64,000 nucleotides of DNA from the NCBI GenBank assembly GCA_918807975.1, contig OU964925.1:32151608-32215607 (forward strand), read 5' to 3'. A program made the translations under genes and the position numbers. The stretch comes from Aplidium turbinatum (lineage: Eukaryota > Chordata > Ascidiacea > Aplousobranchia > Polyclinidae). The notes beneath the pieces were generated by a model. It saw only the letters and a program-made list of their open reading frames with translations, did no database searches and was not told the origin of the DNA. Below are positions 31,642 to 42,656 of this stretch, piece after piece; the stretch's first letter is position 1; each line of letters starts with the position of its first letter.

Positions 31642-32145
31642 AAACTAGGTGTGATAAACTAATTACTTTTACTGCAAATCAACAAAACGTTTTTTTATTT
31701 CCTGTCTAGGAAATACTTAATTGCATTATCTCAGTGAGTAATAATTTGCATTGTCTAAGGCTAAGGCATCGAATACCATCTTCCAGAAGCCAAATATGAA
31801 ACGACTATGAAATTAATATTGATACTTCATGTAAATAGATGATTGGATTTTACAATGGTCTACTACCGGCCTAAATATAGATGTGATAAATAATAACTTT
31901 TGCTCGAAGTTTTTGATTTAAACGTGAATTATTCTTTGTTTATAAACGCCACAAGCAATATTGTGATGTTTGTACTCATGTATAGCCTACACAAAGGAAG
32001 TCTTGTTGGTGCTTTCCTTGTTGGGTTCATAGATTCTCATAAGGTTCTCTGATCACCTACATTTATGTGCATACGTTTGTACGATTGGGTGGTTGTTAAT
32101 CCGCTTCATTCTTGAACCAATTGCCCTGATGTGATTGTAACGTAA
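31642..32145. other. No recognised feature
   Basis: AT-rich, nothing supported. Confidence 0.4.
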
Positions 32146-32431
32146 TACAGTGCTTCCTCGATTACCCGGTCTAGTTTGACATTGGTTTCAGAAAATTGAC
32201 CGGATAAGCAAAAAACGGTTAATTGAATTGTTATATTTAAGTCAAGAAAAGGAAAAAGTAACATTTGTATGGTAGCCTACTATGCAATATAAATATTGAA
32301 GTTCAATATTGTAGCAAGAACTTGCTCACTTGACTATCAGTTGCAACAGTTGATATATTCTGAAAAATTAAGCAATTTTAGATTGTTTGCAGGAAGATTA
32401 GCGTATTTCCGCAACTACCTTATAAAATTGT

Positions 32432-32496
32432 AACAATGAGGACGTAACAATGAGGACGTAACAATGAGGACGTAACAATGAGGACGTAACAATGAA
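32432..32496. repeat. 14-bp tandem repeat inside the Tigger relic
   Basis: Four copies of GAGGACGTAACAAT plus a degenerate fifth. Confidence 0.85.
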
Positions 32497-32866
32497 GATG
32501 TATAAGAAACTGTTGTCACCTGCTGAAAACAGAGCTATGTTGGGCACTAGGCAGTACACTCGTATTGTCTCTGCATGAGAAACAAGGCATTGTGCTTTTT
32601 GCGTTGAATGTTTTGTATTCATTCCATCATCACATACTGTACGTCTTCTTCTGCTGCTAAAACAAGGTCAACTGTTCTATATTCAGCCATATGTTCAACT
32701 TTCTTCAAATAAACAAACGCATCACCCTCCGTGTCTATTACCCAATTTGTCTAAGAAACCACAATGCTGCAGAATAAATTGATCCTAAAATAGAGTATGG
32801 TATAGAAATAGAAATAAATAAAATGTAATAAAAATAAAATATCAAATATGAAAATAAAATAAAATA

Positions 32867-33098
32867 TCAAATATGAAAATAGATCGTAGTCATGCACTTT
32901 GAAAGGCCTTGATCCATGAGTTGTATGATCGGAGTGACATTTGGAGGCAAAAACTTCCCGCACTGGAAATAGGCCAACATCGACTGTTCGTTGGCAAATG
33001 GTCGTGAACGTCGCCGTTGGCCTTTCATCGAGAACCAACCATTTGCCAATTAACATCAATTCTATTGCTGATGAAAAATCACCATAAAAATAAAACAT
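32867..33098 (-). pseudogene. Tigger transposase remnant (DDE region)
   Basis: Two overlapping minus-strand frames: one with GKWLVLDERPTATFT (33060-32990), the other with KFLPPNVTPIIQLMDQG (about 32950-32900). The latter motif precedes the third catalytic acidic residue in Tigger and other CENP-B-related transposases (consensus LPPN-T-x-x-x-QPMDQG). A frame change separates the two parts. The N-terminal helix-turn-helix domains and the first catalytic aspartate are missing. Long dead. Confidence 0.8.
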
Positions 33099-33310
33099 GT
33101 TAGTATTTAATGATACGAACCATTTTTTTGACCAAATGCATGTTGCGGAAGTATTGCTTGCTGAGGCTACGTCAATCTTGTTACCGACGATCAGCCTACG
33201 TTGGCTGCTGGCCGAATACCTTATGCCCCAACGTTGCGTAAAGGAAAATAAAGCGACCGGATAATCAAATGCCGGTTAATCGAAGTACGGATAATCGAGG
33301 AAGCACTGTA

Positions 33311-34084
33311 ATTAAACCAAGAGGGCAAACTCAGGAATTCCCTTATTTTTAACACGTCTTCTGAGCTCCCCCTTTCAACTTGACAATGGGGATTTGTTTT
33401 ACCCAGCTCCACTTTTGACATCAGACGGTTTCAAGCAAAACTATGGAATGCAGAATCCTGGAGCGAGCAACGAGAAAGAAGCCGCACAATTCGGTATGTG
33501 ACGTCACATTAGCAGCAGCCAGCAATGAATTGTTCCCATGCGGGATCAAAGTTCCCAACAATTCGTTGTTCGGCGGTTGATACTTTTCATTTCTTCATTC
33601 ATTTTTGAGAACATCGTGTGTTCTGTGGTGAACTGTTCGAATCTCAGACAGCAAATCCGTTATTTTTACATTGAATCAACGCCTGCAGACGTTGAATCAA
33701 TATAAACATGACAGGTTTGCTATCTGGGATGTTGCCTCTGATGTTTCCCGTTTGTTATTTTACGTCTATTTACGTAAGTTTAACGCAGAAAATGCATTGA
33801 CAACTGACGACTGATAAATAATACAACCAGTTTGTGAAAGATTCGTGCGCTCAGCCCACACCATCTATCAAGTTACTGAATATTTTGTGATCGGAAATAT
33901 CTCAGAAATTTTAGGTCATTCTGCTTCAACTTTGGAACACGTCATCACTGCAGATGCTGACTCAATTCTGCACATACGCAAAATCTTAGAAGCAATTGAG
34001 GGGTCGGCATCTCCCCACACGTGCCGTTAATACGACTCGAGATATAAAAGTTCTCGAAAGATATTCGTCTTTTATTTTCCCGTC
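33311..34084. other. No recognised gene; one open frame of doubtful value
   Basis: An open frame at 33845-34030 (SEILGHSASTLEHVITADAD) begins without ATG and shows no splice support. Otherwise nothing is supported. Confidence 0.3.
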
Positions 34085-35225
34085 GTCGTCGTCGTGTGAG
34101 CGTCTGGGGCCGAGGGTCTATCCTTTTACCACCCCAGATTTACGATGTTCCCGGACTACACTGGAAGGCTGCTAGAGAGCAGCCAGTCTTTGGCTTCATC
34201 ATCCATGACACGCAGACCTTCCACTCCGTTAGGTGGCTTGAAGATGGAGCAGTCATTGATGATGTGGTTTGTGGTCTGTTCCTCGGCACCACATTCACAG
34301 GAGGAGGAAGAGGCCATTCCCCATTGGTGCATGGTTGAGCGGAAAAGCCAGACGCTCGTACGGAGACGGTTGAGGCGCACCCATGCCTGTCTTGGTAATG
34401 TTAGACCGATGGGGCGTGTGTCGGCATCGGAGATGAACGAATAGAGTCTGGTGGCGGTTGACTTCCATTCAGAACTCCATTTATGGTCCGCCCAAGCAGA
34501 CGCAGAGATGTCTTGTACATCAGCTTCGTTGATAAGAAGTTGAGCGGCTGGCACGAATGGGTGTCTTGATTTCAGTCGACGGGGTGCTCGTTTGGGAGAG
34601 CAGAGATCTTGTGGTGGAGAAGGTGGTTAGGCTCCAGTGCCCGTCGACCGAGGGACAAAGTGGCTTCTTCGCGACGAAGCTCAGCGGGTTAGATGCCAGC
34701 GAGAATGGGGAGATTGTCCAATGGTGTGGGACGCAGGCATCAGGTCACTGTGCGCAGGGCGCTGAAATGGCAGTGTCGATGTTACGGCAGTGAGCACTGC
34801 GGCACCAAACAGGTGCACAGTACTCTGCTGAAGAGTAGACAAGGGCTAAGGCTGCTATACGCAAAGTGTCAGCCCTCGCCCCCCAGCTAGAGCCTGCCAG
34901 ACGTTTGAGTAGTGCAGCGCGGGATGTGAGTTTCTTGCGCAGTGACACCAAATGGTGGCGGTATGTGAGCGATCTGTCCAGTGTCACCCTAAGGTATCTT
35001 GGTTTGGGGCAGAAAGACATAGATTTTCCGTTGTTCTGGACGTGCAGCTCACGATCAGCTTCCCGGTTATGGAGGTGGAAAGCTGCTGCCACAGTTTTGG
35101 TTTCGCTGAGTTTCAGTCGCCAGTTCTGGAGATAGGATGAGAGAGTTTTCATGTCCTAGCTCAAGGTGTCGTTTAGATTTTCCCACGACTTTGTGGAGTG
35201 GAGAATTGCCAGGTCGTTCGCATAA
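34085..35225 (-). mobile_element. LINE copy, 5'-truncated (family of 11334-14499)
   Basis: Minus-strand remains of the post-RT part of the LINE: SETKTVAAAFHLHNREADR, RVTLDRSLTYRHHL and LLKRLAGSSWGARADTLRIA (34745-35152), then a second frame with SSCECGAEEQTTNHII (34156-34554). At least one frame change lies between them, near 34560-34745. Truncation falls within the YADD region at about 35225 (NDLAIL remains). The 3' UTR contains the CTGGGG...CCCCAG hairpin (34103-34138) and ends in a CGA repeat (34081-34096). No target duplication was established. Confidence 0.85.
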
Positions 35226-36008
35226 TATTTTATATTTTATAATATTTTATTTGCATAATATTTTATTTGCCGAAGAGAAGTGAACTAACCGAGCGGGTGG
35301 TATCCAGTTTAGTGATTTAGGGTCGGACTACAGTAATCCAGTAGCGAGAGTCTTCCACAGCGCTCAAGAGGGCGCCGGTTCGACACCAGGGGAGCTTGCT
35401 ATAATGTCTGTGGCCACTTGTTTAACACTAAAACGTCGGAAGGTGTCATTTTAAAACTTTTTGAAAAGTACATTTGCACTCATCAAAAGTAGATTGCGTA
35501 AAAATTTGGTGACTTTTAATTCTTAAATGAACACGGAACTCTGGAACGTTCCGGCAAGTCCCTTCTCAATTATGAATACTTAAAGCTTTTTGTGATATAA
35601 CAATTAAAAAGTTCTTTTCTATGACTGATGTATTATTTTAATATCAAAGTTTAATTGTTTGTAGTTAGTTCGTCTCCATCCAATCAATAAATAAAGACCC
35701 TAAAGTTTAGATACTAAACTCATATTTAGCAAACGTTTCCAAAACTAAACTGTTTTCATCCTGAGTGTGAGTAAAATGTCATTAATGTCAAAAAAATATT
35801 AAGGGCAGTTAAATTTTACTGGAACTGAAAATGCAAACAGCTTAGTTTTCGAAACGTTTGCTGAACGTGTTTAGTATTCTGGGTGCTTTTTTGATTAGTT
35901 AGTCCCATCCACGTACCTGATTTATGTACCATGCAAGACAGGCCATGATTATGAACACTAAGCTGCTATGGCTCTCGCCGGGACATGGACTGCTGAATTA
36001 AAGACAGG
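35226..36008. other. No gene; short AT repeats at left
   Basis: 35226-35272 holds repeats of ATAATATTTTAT(TTGC). The rest is unique AT-rich sequence. Confidence 0.4.
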
Positions 36009-36216
36009 CCATGGACTTCTAAATAGTAGCATCTGGACTGGAAACTCAGTGGACAACATGAGGCCAAACAATTGGTACAACAGTTGGCCAACAGTGGGCC
36101 AACAGCCAAGTAACTAACCCTGTTGGCTCACTGTTGGCCAACTGTTGTACCAACTGCTTGGCCTCATGTTGCCCACTGAGTTTCCAGTCCAGATGCTACT
36201 ATTTAGAAGTCCATGG
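36009..36216. repeat. 208-bp foldback palindrome
   Basis: Left arm 36009-36105 and right arm 36115-36216 pair over about 97 bases with a few mismatches. They begin CCATGGACTTCTAAATAGTAGC and hold TGTTGGCCAACTGTTG-type sub-repeats near the centre. Probably a foldback MITE. No clear target duplication. Confidence 0.8.
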
Positions 36217-36675
36217 ACAGGCCTTCCGTATGAACCGTACAAACAACACACATCTTCCTGGGGCAAAGTCGGCAATTGTAGATTAATGATTTTTCTACGT
36301 ATTGTAGATTCGGTTGCAAGCGAGTTAAGCAACACATGGAATTTGTATTGACCAGAGTAGTTTCAGTTCGTTGCATGTTTGCGCAAGGTAGATTCTTCAG
36401 TAAACTAGCTGGGGATAGAAAATCACGCGAAAAACATTTTAAGATGAGCAGTTACCACGTTGCACAATGCACATGTAAGATGTGACATACCAAACGATAC
36501 ATCTGATATAGGTTCGATATAGCTAAGAGCCCAAGCGGGTTAGACGATGACAACATTTATAGTAGCTTACCAACATCTACAGTAGCCTACAGTAAATATT
36601 TTGCTCACTGATTTTTCTCGAAGTGAATACGAAGACACACAATATATTTTATAAAACCTTTTTGGTGATCTACAG

Positions 36676-36821
36676 TGGTTCGTAATTTCTTTACAAAATG
36701 TTGTAGCGAATGTTGGTTTAAGCTCTTAAAAAACGACCTTGCTTGGAAAATGTGCAAACATATGGAAGACTGCAAGGAATCCTGGAAGCGATTACATAAC
36801 GTTCTGATGAAGAACAGTTAG
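36676..36821 (+). CDS. Possible terminal exon, phase 1, Cys/Trp-rich
   Basis: Acceptor GATCTACAG, then TG|GTT... stays open for 48 codons to TAG. It encodes FFTKCCSECWFKLLKNDLAW, then KMCKHMEDCKESWKRL. The exon enters in phase 1, like the last exons of host genes 1 and 2. The sequence is not similar enough to call it a paralogue, and no upstream exon was found. Could be chance. Confidence 0.28.
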
Positions 36822-36910
36822 CTACAGATGCTTGAAGTAAGTCTTTAAATAGATGAAAACCAGCCAAACTTATCTCAGATAGCCTACTCCAGCGGTAACT
36901 TATCAGTTAC

Positions 36911-37508
36911 ATGTGTGGCTTGAGAGGCCTCCTTCGATTATATTTCCGTAACAAACTCAAGAGACAGTTTGCAATAAAACACCCTAAGAGAATGGCCAGG
37001 ATTTCCGAGAAAAATTTTATGGTCGAAAAACGTGAGAACAATAAAAACAGATGCCAGCGCAGATTAAATAACCAAAATCTTGTGGGGGAAAGTGCACTGC
37101 CTGTACATAGCGTAAGTGTTTGAAAGATTAATTGTGTAACCGACAGGTTGCAAATAAAGTACTCACGAATTTCGTCATCGTATGTCGCATGTCTAGTTAA
37201 GTTTGGTTTTGTGCGCGTTGTTTTGCTTAGCAACAGCACAAAATAAAATCGACTTTCAGGCTCCTGTGTGGATTGGCGTCAAAATGACTTTCTACTGTCG
37301 TTCTAAGAATCATAAGTTCAGTCTCTTCAGTGACATGTCTCTGGAGGTGACCACAAAGACCTTCCCGTCTACTCACCTCAAAACTTCACCCACTGGACGC
37401 AAGGACGACGAAAAGTTTCTTAATCCATCGCTTCAAGCAGTGATCAAACTTTTATTCACGACCAAACTTGACTATTTATTTACTTCTGCCAGACTCACAA
37501 CATTTTGA
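36911..37508 (+). CDS. Candidate two-exon gene, basic N-terminus
   Basis: Exon 36911-37111 starts at ATG (MCGLRGLLRLYFRNKLKRQF) and ends at AGC|GTAAGTG, a strong donor in phase 0. A 148-bp intron ends in GACTTTCAG. Exon 37260-37508 continues in phase 0 (VWIGVKMTFYCRSKNHKFSL, then TSPTGRKDDEKFLNPSLQ) to TGA. The product would be 149 residues, lysine/arginine-rich in its first half, with no recognised domain or membrane segment. Codons in 37260-37440 end often in C or G, unlike the surrounding DNA, which favours real coding. The stop may be bypassed by further splicing that I cannot see. Unknown function. Confidence 0.38.
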
Positions 37509-37509
37509 C

Positions 37510-38245
37510 GTGCCGGCAACCTGAAAAGGTCATGATGCTATAGCTCAAGATTTTAAAGAAATGGCAACACTTGCGTTGAACACGCGAACAAGATTTCCAT
37601 ATTTTTGCTAAGAATTTCTTAAGGATCTCCCCCACAAGTGCTAACCTTCTCTCAGACAAGGTTAACTCTTCAATTGTGACGTCATTGACATCGCCCTGCG
37701 GCAGATTCACTTCTTTACCGTTGCGTTCAGTTTGTTGTCAACAAAAGATCTTAAATTCCTTGAAGTTCAATTTTGTTTGATCCCAACCCAGACGAACATA
37801 AAATGCAGAACGCTTGTTGCGATTTTATATTTCGTAAACCAAGTTTATTATTATTTTATTTGTAGATTCAAGGTTCAACTGTTGTTGCAGCAGAAGTTTA
37901 GCTTCACCAACCAACACGAACGTAGTGGCAACAGAGTTTGTAAAATGTTGTTGCTCTTTAAAATGAATTTCTGACAAACTTTCATCAGTTCAACGTCTTT
38001 TTACGCTGGTTCTCTGCCCGGTTTACAAACCAGGAACCAACCTATGGACGTCACATCTGCACTTGGGACAAGCCAAGCTGTAATACTAGCTTCCGTAATG
38101 ATCATAAAATATAAAAACATCCTCATTGTTTTCATTGTTTCAATCTGATTGTTCATGTTTGTTACATTCAGTATATTGGTTCTCTACATTACAGTGTGCA
38201 ACAAAATTTAAAGTTTCTAAAAATTCAATCGCGTCAATCTAACAA
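37510..38245. other. No recognised gene
   Basis: No supported exon or repeat. Confidence 0.4.
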
Positions 38246-38395
38246 TCAATAACAGTCAATCGTGTCTGACTGACGAAACGTCGGAATAAAAGCAGATTAT
38301 CACATTATAGATCTTGTGATAGTTCAGCTTAATCTGCACCAGAACAGCGTATTATGTTATTGAATTATTTGCTGGTGAACAGCCTCATCCAATCA
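38246..38395 (+). repeat. Truncated copy of the ribozyme-bearing repeat family
   Basis: Matches the right arm of 29857-30094: stem II, GACGAAACGTCGGAATAAAA, then GATCTTGTGATAGTTCAGC and GGTGAACAGCCTCATCCAAT. The catalytic CUGANGA box is missing, so this copy cannot cleave. It confirms the family is dispersed. Confidence 0.75.
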
Positions 38396-39313
38396 TTAGT
38401 CGGTGCTCGCTTTGCAAATCCAAGGAAGCTCGTCCATAATCTGGTAATAATGTTCAACATTCACGTCAGGATTTACGAAATGAAACCAAATCTTTTTAAT
38501 ATTTTACTTCACGAGGCGATAAGTCTGACAAGATATGCCTGGCCAAAAAACACAATGTCACACAAACAAGATAAAATTGATTGGCCGCCTACATAAGCTC
38601 AACTGCACTGCCATTAGTGGGAAACATAAATGGCAACACCGATGATTTTCACTGAAAACGCATGGCCGTGACAATCGTGACTTATTTATATCTAAGCTCC
38701 CTCGGTATATGATGAAAGTTTGTTTAGTGATGATAAATCTAATATAGGAGATATAGGCTACAGTTGGCTACATTGTCTTGTCATTGTAACTTCTTGGTCT
38801 CTCCATCTTTGTCGCTTATACTTCAACTCAGCGCTATTGTGTTCTGTTGACCAACATATGCTTTCTCTTCCTATGGTGAGTTGTGTTATTGTCACAATAT
38901 CGTCCGATTATGCTTCTCCTTTATTTACTGCAACACTATCAAACCATCCATCAATGTTGTTGCAGTGAAACAAGTCAAAATAAGCAGGAAAATATTTGAC
39001 AAAAACTTTCACGTCATTCTTGGTGGAACCTTTGCAAGCGGCATTCCTAGTGGCGTCTGGTGCTGTTTGTGAGCAGTGAGGCTGCAATAAATAGTCCGGG
39101 GGGGCGAAGCCCGTCGCTGAGCTTGCCGAAGACGAACGATTTCGCTGGGGGGTCCCCCCAAAAATATTTGAAAAATTGCATTGAATTTGGCGCGTTCTGA
39201 GCATGTTTTTATTTTATTTTTTTAAATGCATTCAAACTTTGTTGAAAAGTTTGAATTTTATTATAAAAAAATATATTAAAAAATGCATTTAAAAAAAACT
39301 AACGGCATTGCTT
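38396..39313. other. No gene; possible hAT subterminal fragment at 39090-39165
   Basis: Only the G-rich block CCGGGGGGGCGAAGCCC...GGGGGGTCCCCCC (39096-39165) stands out. It resembles hAT-derivative interiors. The rest is unassigned. Confidence 0.35.
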
Positions 39314-39682
39314 TGGATTGATTGATTGATTGATTGATTGATTTTATTTCGTTGTAGGTAAATATAATACAATAAATACAGCAATAAAAAAGGAATTTCC
39401 AGCAACGGGAATCTGCAAAGAGACCATGGGTCTTCGAGTCAAGCAGATACCCCAGATTCTAATAGAAGTTCTAAAATTGCGATAAGAATAATTCAATAAC
39501 GAAAATTGAGACAAGGTGTTAGAAGATGGTCACAGAGAAATATATTTAGTAGTCTATCGGTAGCATAAGGGTAATACAAAATTAATCGTGCTAATATTTG
39601 GCGATGAGTGAATATTTGTGTTGTTTTTTAAAAGAATAAAATGACAATTTACGCAAGCTCGTTGGTAAGGAGTTCCAGACTT

Positions 39683-41064
39683 TCACTCCGGCATATTTAA
39701 TGCTGCGCTGGAGTCGGGATGAGGCGTAACGTAGGACAAAATAACAATCATTGGAAGAGTGTCTAGTAAGACGTGCATTATACATGAGTTTGGTTTTTTC
39801 AAAGTAGTGTGCAAAAGGCAGAGGCAATACATCCGTATCAAATTTAAACATGAATTTAGCAGTTTCGTGTTCGTACAAATCTTTAAGCTTGAGTATGTTA
39901 AGTTTCTTATAGAAAGGTGTGACATGATCAGACCACCTGCTACTATTCTGACAGCCTTATTTTGCAAGGTGCTAAGCTTGTTCATTTGTGTCTTGCAGCA
40001 TGAGCCCCAAATCGTTATCCCATATACGATATGAGAATGTACCAGTGCGTAGTATAATTGTAATAATGTTTTGTTTGGAAAAATGTATTTGAGTTTCGAC
40101 AATATCCTTACAGATATAGAAAGTTTCTTGTGGAGCATATTAATATGAGGTTCAAAATTTAGACCATTGTCAAAAATAATGCCAAGGTATTTGGCAAACT
40201 TAACTTGTTCGATCTGAGCACAATTATTAAGTACATTGATATCTTCTGGGTAGCTGCATTTTTTAGGAGGGATCACAATGACATTTGATTTAGAAGGATT
40301 GATAACTAATTTATTGGCATTAATCCAGTTCTTGATGTTCAGTAATTCAGACGATATTTCCTTTTCTAAGTAGGTTGGATTAGGAGCGTTAATTACCAGG
40401 CAGGTATCGTCTGGGAAAAGTCTTGGAACAGAAGACGTGCAGTTTGGTAAGTCGTTTACGTACAATAAAAACAGTAATGGACCCAGCGTTGAACCCTGAG
40501 GTACACCGTGTGTTATGCATCTCTGTTCAGATTCCTGTTCATTAATCGCGACATACTGCATTCTGTCTTTTAGGTAGGAGGAGAATAATTCGTTTGCTGT
40601 ACCTCGGATTCCATAGTGGTTGAGTTTGTATAGTAGAATGGGATGGTATACCGTGTCAAAGGCTTTTTTGAGATCCAAGAGAACCAAACCTGTGTACAGG
40701 TTGCTTTTTACGTGTTCATAGGTGGCACTAATAATATCAATAGCGGCATATGAAGTGGAGGAGCCAGACCGAAATCCAAATTGCGTAGAAGCAAGGACAG
40801 AATGTTTGTCTAGAAAGGAAGAGACCCTTTTATATATGAGCTTTTCCAAAAATTTTTCGAAAGACGATAAAAGGGAGATAGGTCTATAATTATTTATCTC
40901 AAGTTTGTCTCCAGATTTGAAGACGGGTACAACTTTGGCAAGTTTAAATGTATCTGGGAAAATACCGAACTGAAAGGAATAGTTAATAAGATTTGAGAAG
41001 GGCAGGGCAATAATCACGGAGGCGATCTGTATGAAATATGCTGAAATGTCATCGTAGCCAGTTG
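39683..41064 (-). pseudogene. LINE reverse transcriptase, main part
   Basis: RT blocks: KATGYDDISAYF, VPVFKSGDKLEINNYRPISL, STQFGFRSGSSTSYAAIDII, GLVLLDLKKAFDTVYHPIL and HGVPQGSTLGPLLFLLYVND. The catalytic box reads FPDDT where FADD is expected, an alanine-to-proline change that probably destroys activity. The post-RT thumb reads FAKYLGIIFDNGLNFEPHI. The C-terminal end continues in an overlapping frame (39591-39878, NSLPTSLRKLSFYSFKKQ), so a frame change lies near 39800. The upstream side is cut by SINE-A. Confidence 0.85.
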
Positions 41065-41392
41065 CTTTGTTGGGTTTTGTTTTATTATCTTTATCCTGCA
41101 TTGCGGGAAAGCGGACTTGAGCGCTATGCATCGGTGTACGCCTTGCGACGTACACCTGACCCACGCTGCAGCCGACTGCAATGTCTGTTTCCGGTTGTCT
41201 ACTCTATTTATGACTTAAATTTGGTACTATCCATTACTCGAAATCGATCACTGGGTAGAGGCAATTATCGTAAAGTTTCTTGCCCAGAGAAACAACAGCA
41301 AGTGCGGGTGGCTGGAGTCGAACACGCAGGCTCTCGACTGCGAGCCCAACGCGCTAACCACTCGGCCACTCCTGCCTCCTTTGTTGGGTTTT
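41065..41392. repeat. 14-bp target duplication flanking SINE-A
   Basis: CTTTGTTGGGTTTT at 41065-41078 and 41379-41392, on either side of the SINE. This is the length expected for LINE-driven SINE insertion. Confidence 0.9.
41079..41378 (-). repeat. SINE-A, third copy, inside a LINE
   Basis: Full-length, with its head at 41378 (GGCAGGAGTGGCCGAGTGG) and its tail at 41079. The perfect target duplication gives the exact ends of the family: about 300 bp, starting GAGGCAGGAGTGGCC or GCAGTGGCC. Confidence 0.93.
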
Positions 41393-41862
41393 ACAGCTCG
41401 GATTTCTTTGAGTATCTCATCGCCAGTCGTTGGTTCAAGAAAAATAGAAGAAAGAACGTGGTTTGTAAGGTAGGATGTGAAGTTGTTATCGTTGGAAAGC
41501 GGAACGCTGTCAGAGATCTCTTTTCCAACGTTGCAGAAGAATTTATTGAATTGGTTCGCCATTTCGATGGGTTTGTTTGATGACACTCCATCAATATTAA
41601 TGGAATTGATTGTTTGCTTTGATTTTAGTTGATTAGGCAGCAGTGAGTTAATGACTTCCCAAACTTTACGTGGAGAAGATTTGTTCAGTTCAATTTCCGA
41701 ATGTATATAATTTTGCTTGGAAATGTATTTCAATTTGGTGAGCTTATTTGCGTATTTTTTGTACTCTAGCCTGTCTGTTTGATTCCCTTTCAGGTAGTGC
41801 GATTGGAGACAAACTTTACTAGTATTGCGCTTAGTCTTGACTAGCCTAGCCGTTGCACACAA
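41393..41862 (-). pseudogene. LINE ORF2, part upstream of the RT
   Basis: Continuation of the LINE beyond the SINE: TKLKYISKQNYIHSEIELNK, KVWEVINSLL and FNKFFCNVGKEI, the linker between endonuclease and RT in CR1/Jockey-group elements. It ends at about 41862 and the endonuclease is missing. Confidence 0.8.
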
Positions 41863-42656
41863 GGTTCAAGTGATTTTGAGATGTCCTAGGCTGGACTAGC
41901 ACTTCCTATAACCTGTTGAATACCCTAACTCTACAGCTAACACTTCTACATTCATGGCTCATCGCTACTCTGCGATATAAAAACTAACTTTAAAAAGTCT
42001 GTAAAGTTATTCGGGGCTGTTTTCCATGCAGCCCCAAAGGGTTAAAAATACCAAAAGTAAAATCCCAAAAAAGGTGGAGCTTCAAGGATAATTTTTAGCC
42101 AATCAGAGCGCTTGAAATCTAGAATCTCGGGCTGCAGAGCTGTTTGTCCAAAATCGGTGTTGCCAAACGAAACTTTTAATATTTTAATTTTCAATCCGCA
42201 ATTCTTAAGTGAAAAAAGTAACCGGGTAGGACAAACACAAAGGAAAACATATTTTTCCTCTTCTCTTTCTTTCAGGTGACGAGCTGCCTTCATGGCACGA
42301 GCCGCCACTGCCTGTCAGCGTGTTGGCAAAAACTCAATTTTATTTTTGGGAAGACTCAGGTCACATGCATCATAACTTAAACTTGAGTAACGCACTTTGG
42401 TTTTAATTATGCAGAAGGTCAATGCTGACGTTTCCTGAGCTTTCAACAAATTGAATCGGTACCAGTCAGACGCGATTGTGAATATGTGGTCAGCGCATGG
42501 AAAAATTCAGAAACACTTTAGTGCTGTTTTGAATCTTTGTTCGTGCTGTTTACTGTTCTTGTCTGCCCTGAAACATTTCCATTGTGTTATCACAGAAGAT
42601 GGTAAATTCGTTCAAAGATAAGTACAGATTTTCTACTTCCTGTTCAACGTGAATTT
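41863..42656. other. No gene; hAT-like terminus at 42296-42312
   Basis: GGCACGAGCCGCCACTG at 42296-42312 is the reverse complement of a common hAT start (CAGTGGCGGCTCGTGCC), but no partner end or duplication was found. A minus-strand frame (42042-42308) covers the same stretch and is likely chance. Confidence 0.3.

Larger units (their letters stand above)
32148..33308 (-). mobile_element. Tigger/pogo-type DNA transposon relic
   Basis: A 1161-bp element with inverted ends CAGTGCTTCCTCGATTACCCG and CAGTGCTTCCTCGATTATCCG and a TA duplication on each side (32146-32147, 33309-33310). Inner repeats of CCGGATAA/GGTTAAT occur at both ends. A transposase remnant lies on the minus strand. TA target, CAGTG ends and the FLPPNVT motif together identify the pogo/Tigger branch of Tc1/mariner. 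Confidence 0.92.
39314..41862 (-). mobile_element. LINE (CR1/Jockey-like), 5'-truncated, with SINE-A insertion
   Basis: Minus-strand non-LTR element ending in an (ATCA)n tail (39314-39342 on the plus strand reads GATT repeats) after a 3' UTR of about 340 bp. The RT is present, the endonuclease is missing, and the element stops at about 41862. SINE-A (41079-41378) is inserted in the RT with a 14-bp duplication. A 3' UTR fragment of the same family lies at 17999-18160. Clade is uncertain (CR1, L2 or Jockey group). Confidence 0.85.

Noticed and set aside
36907-37239. 110-residue minus-strand frame with hydrophobic stretch
   Set aside because: Antisense to the better supported exon 36911-37111; no splice or start evidence.
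38764-38875. Possible exon with CTACAG acceptor and GTGAGT donor
   Set aside because: Only 37 codons, no frame or phase partner found up- or downstream.
42296-42312. hAT element end
   Set aside because: Only one terminus seen; no partner or target duplication.
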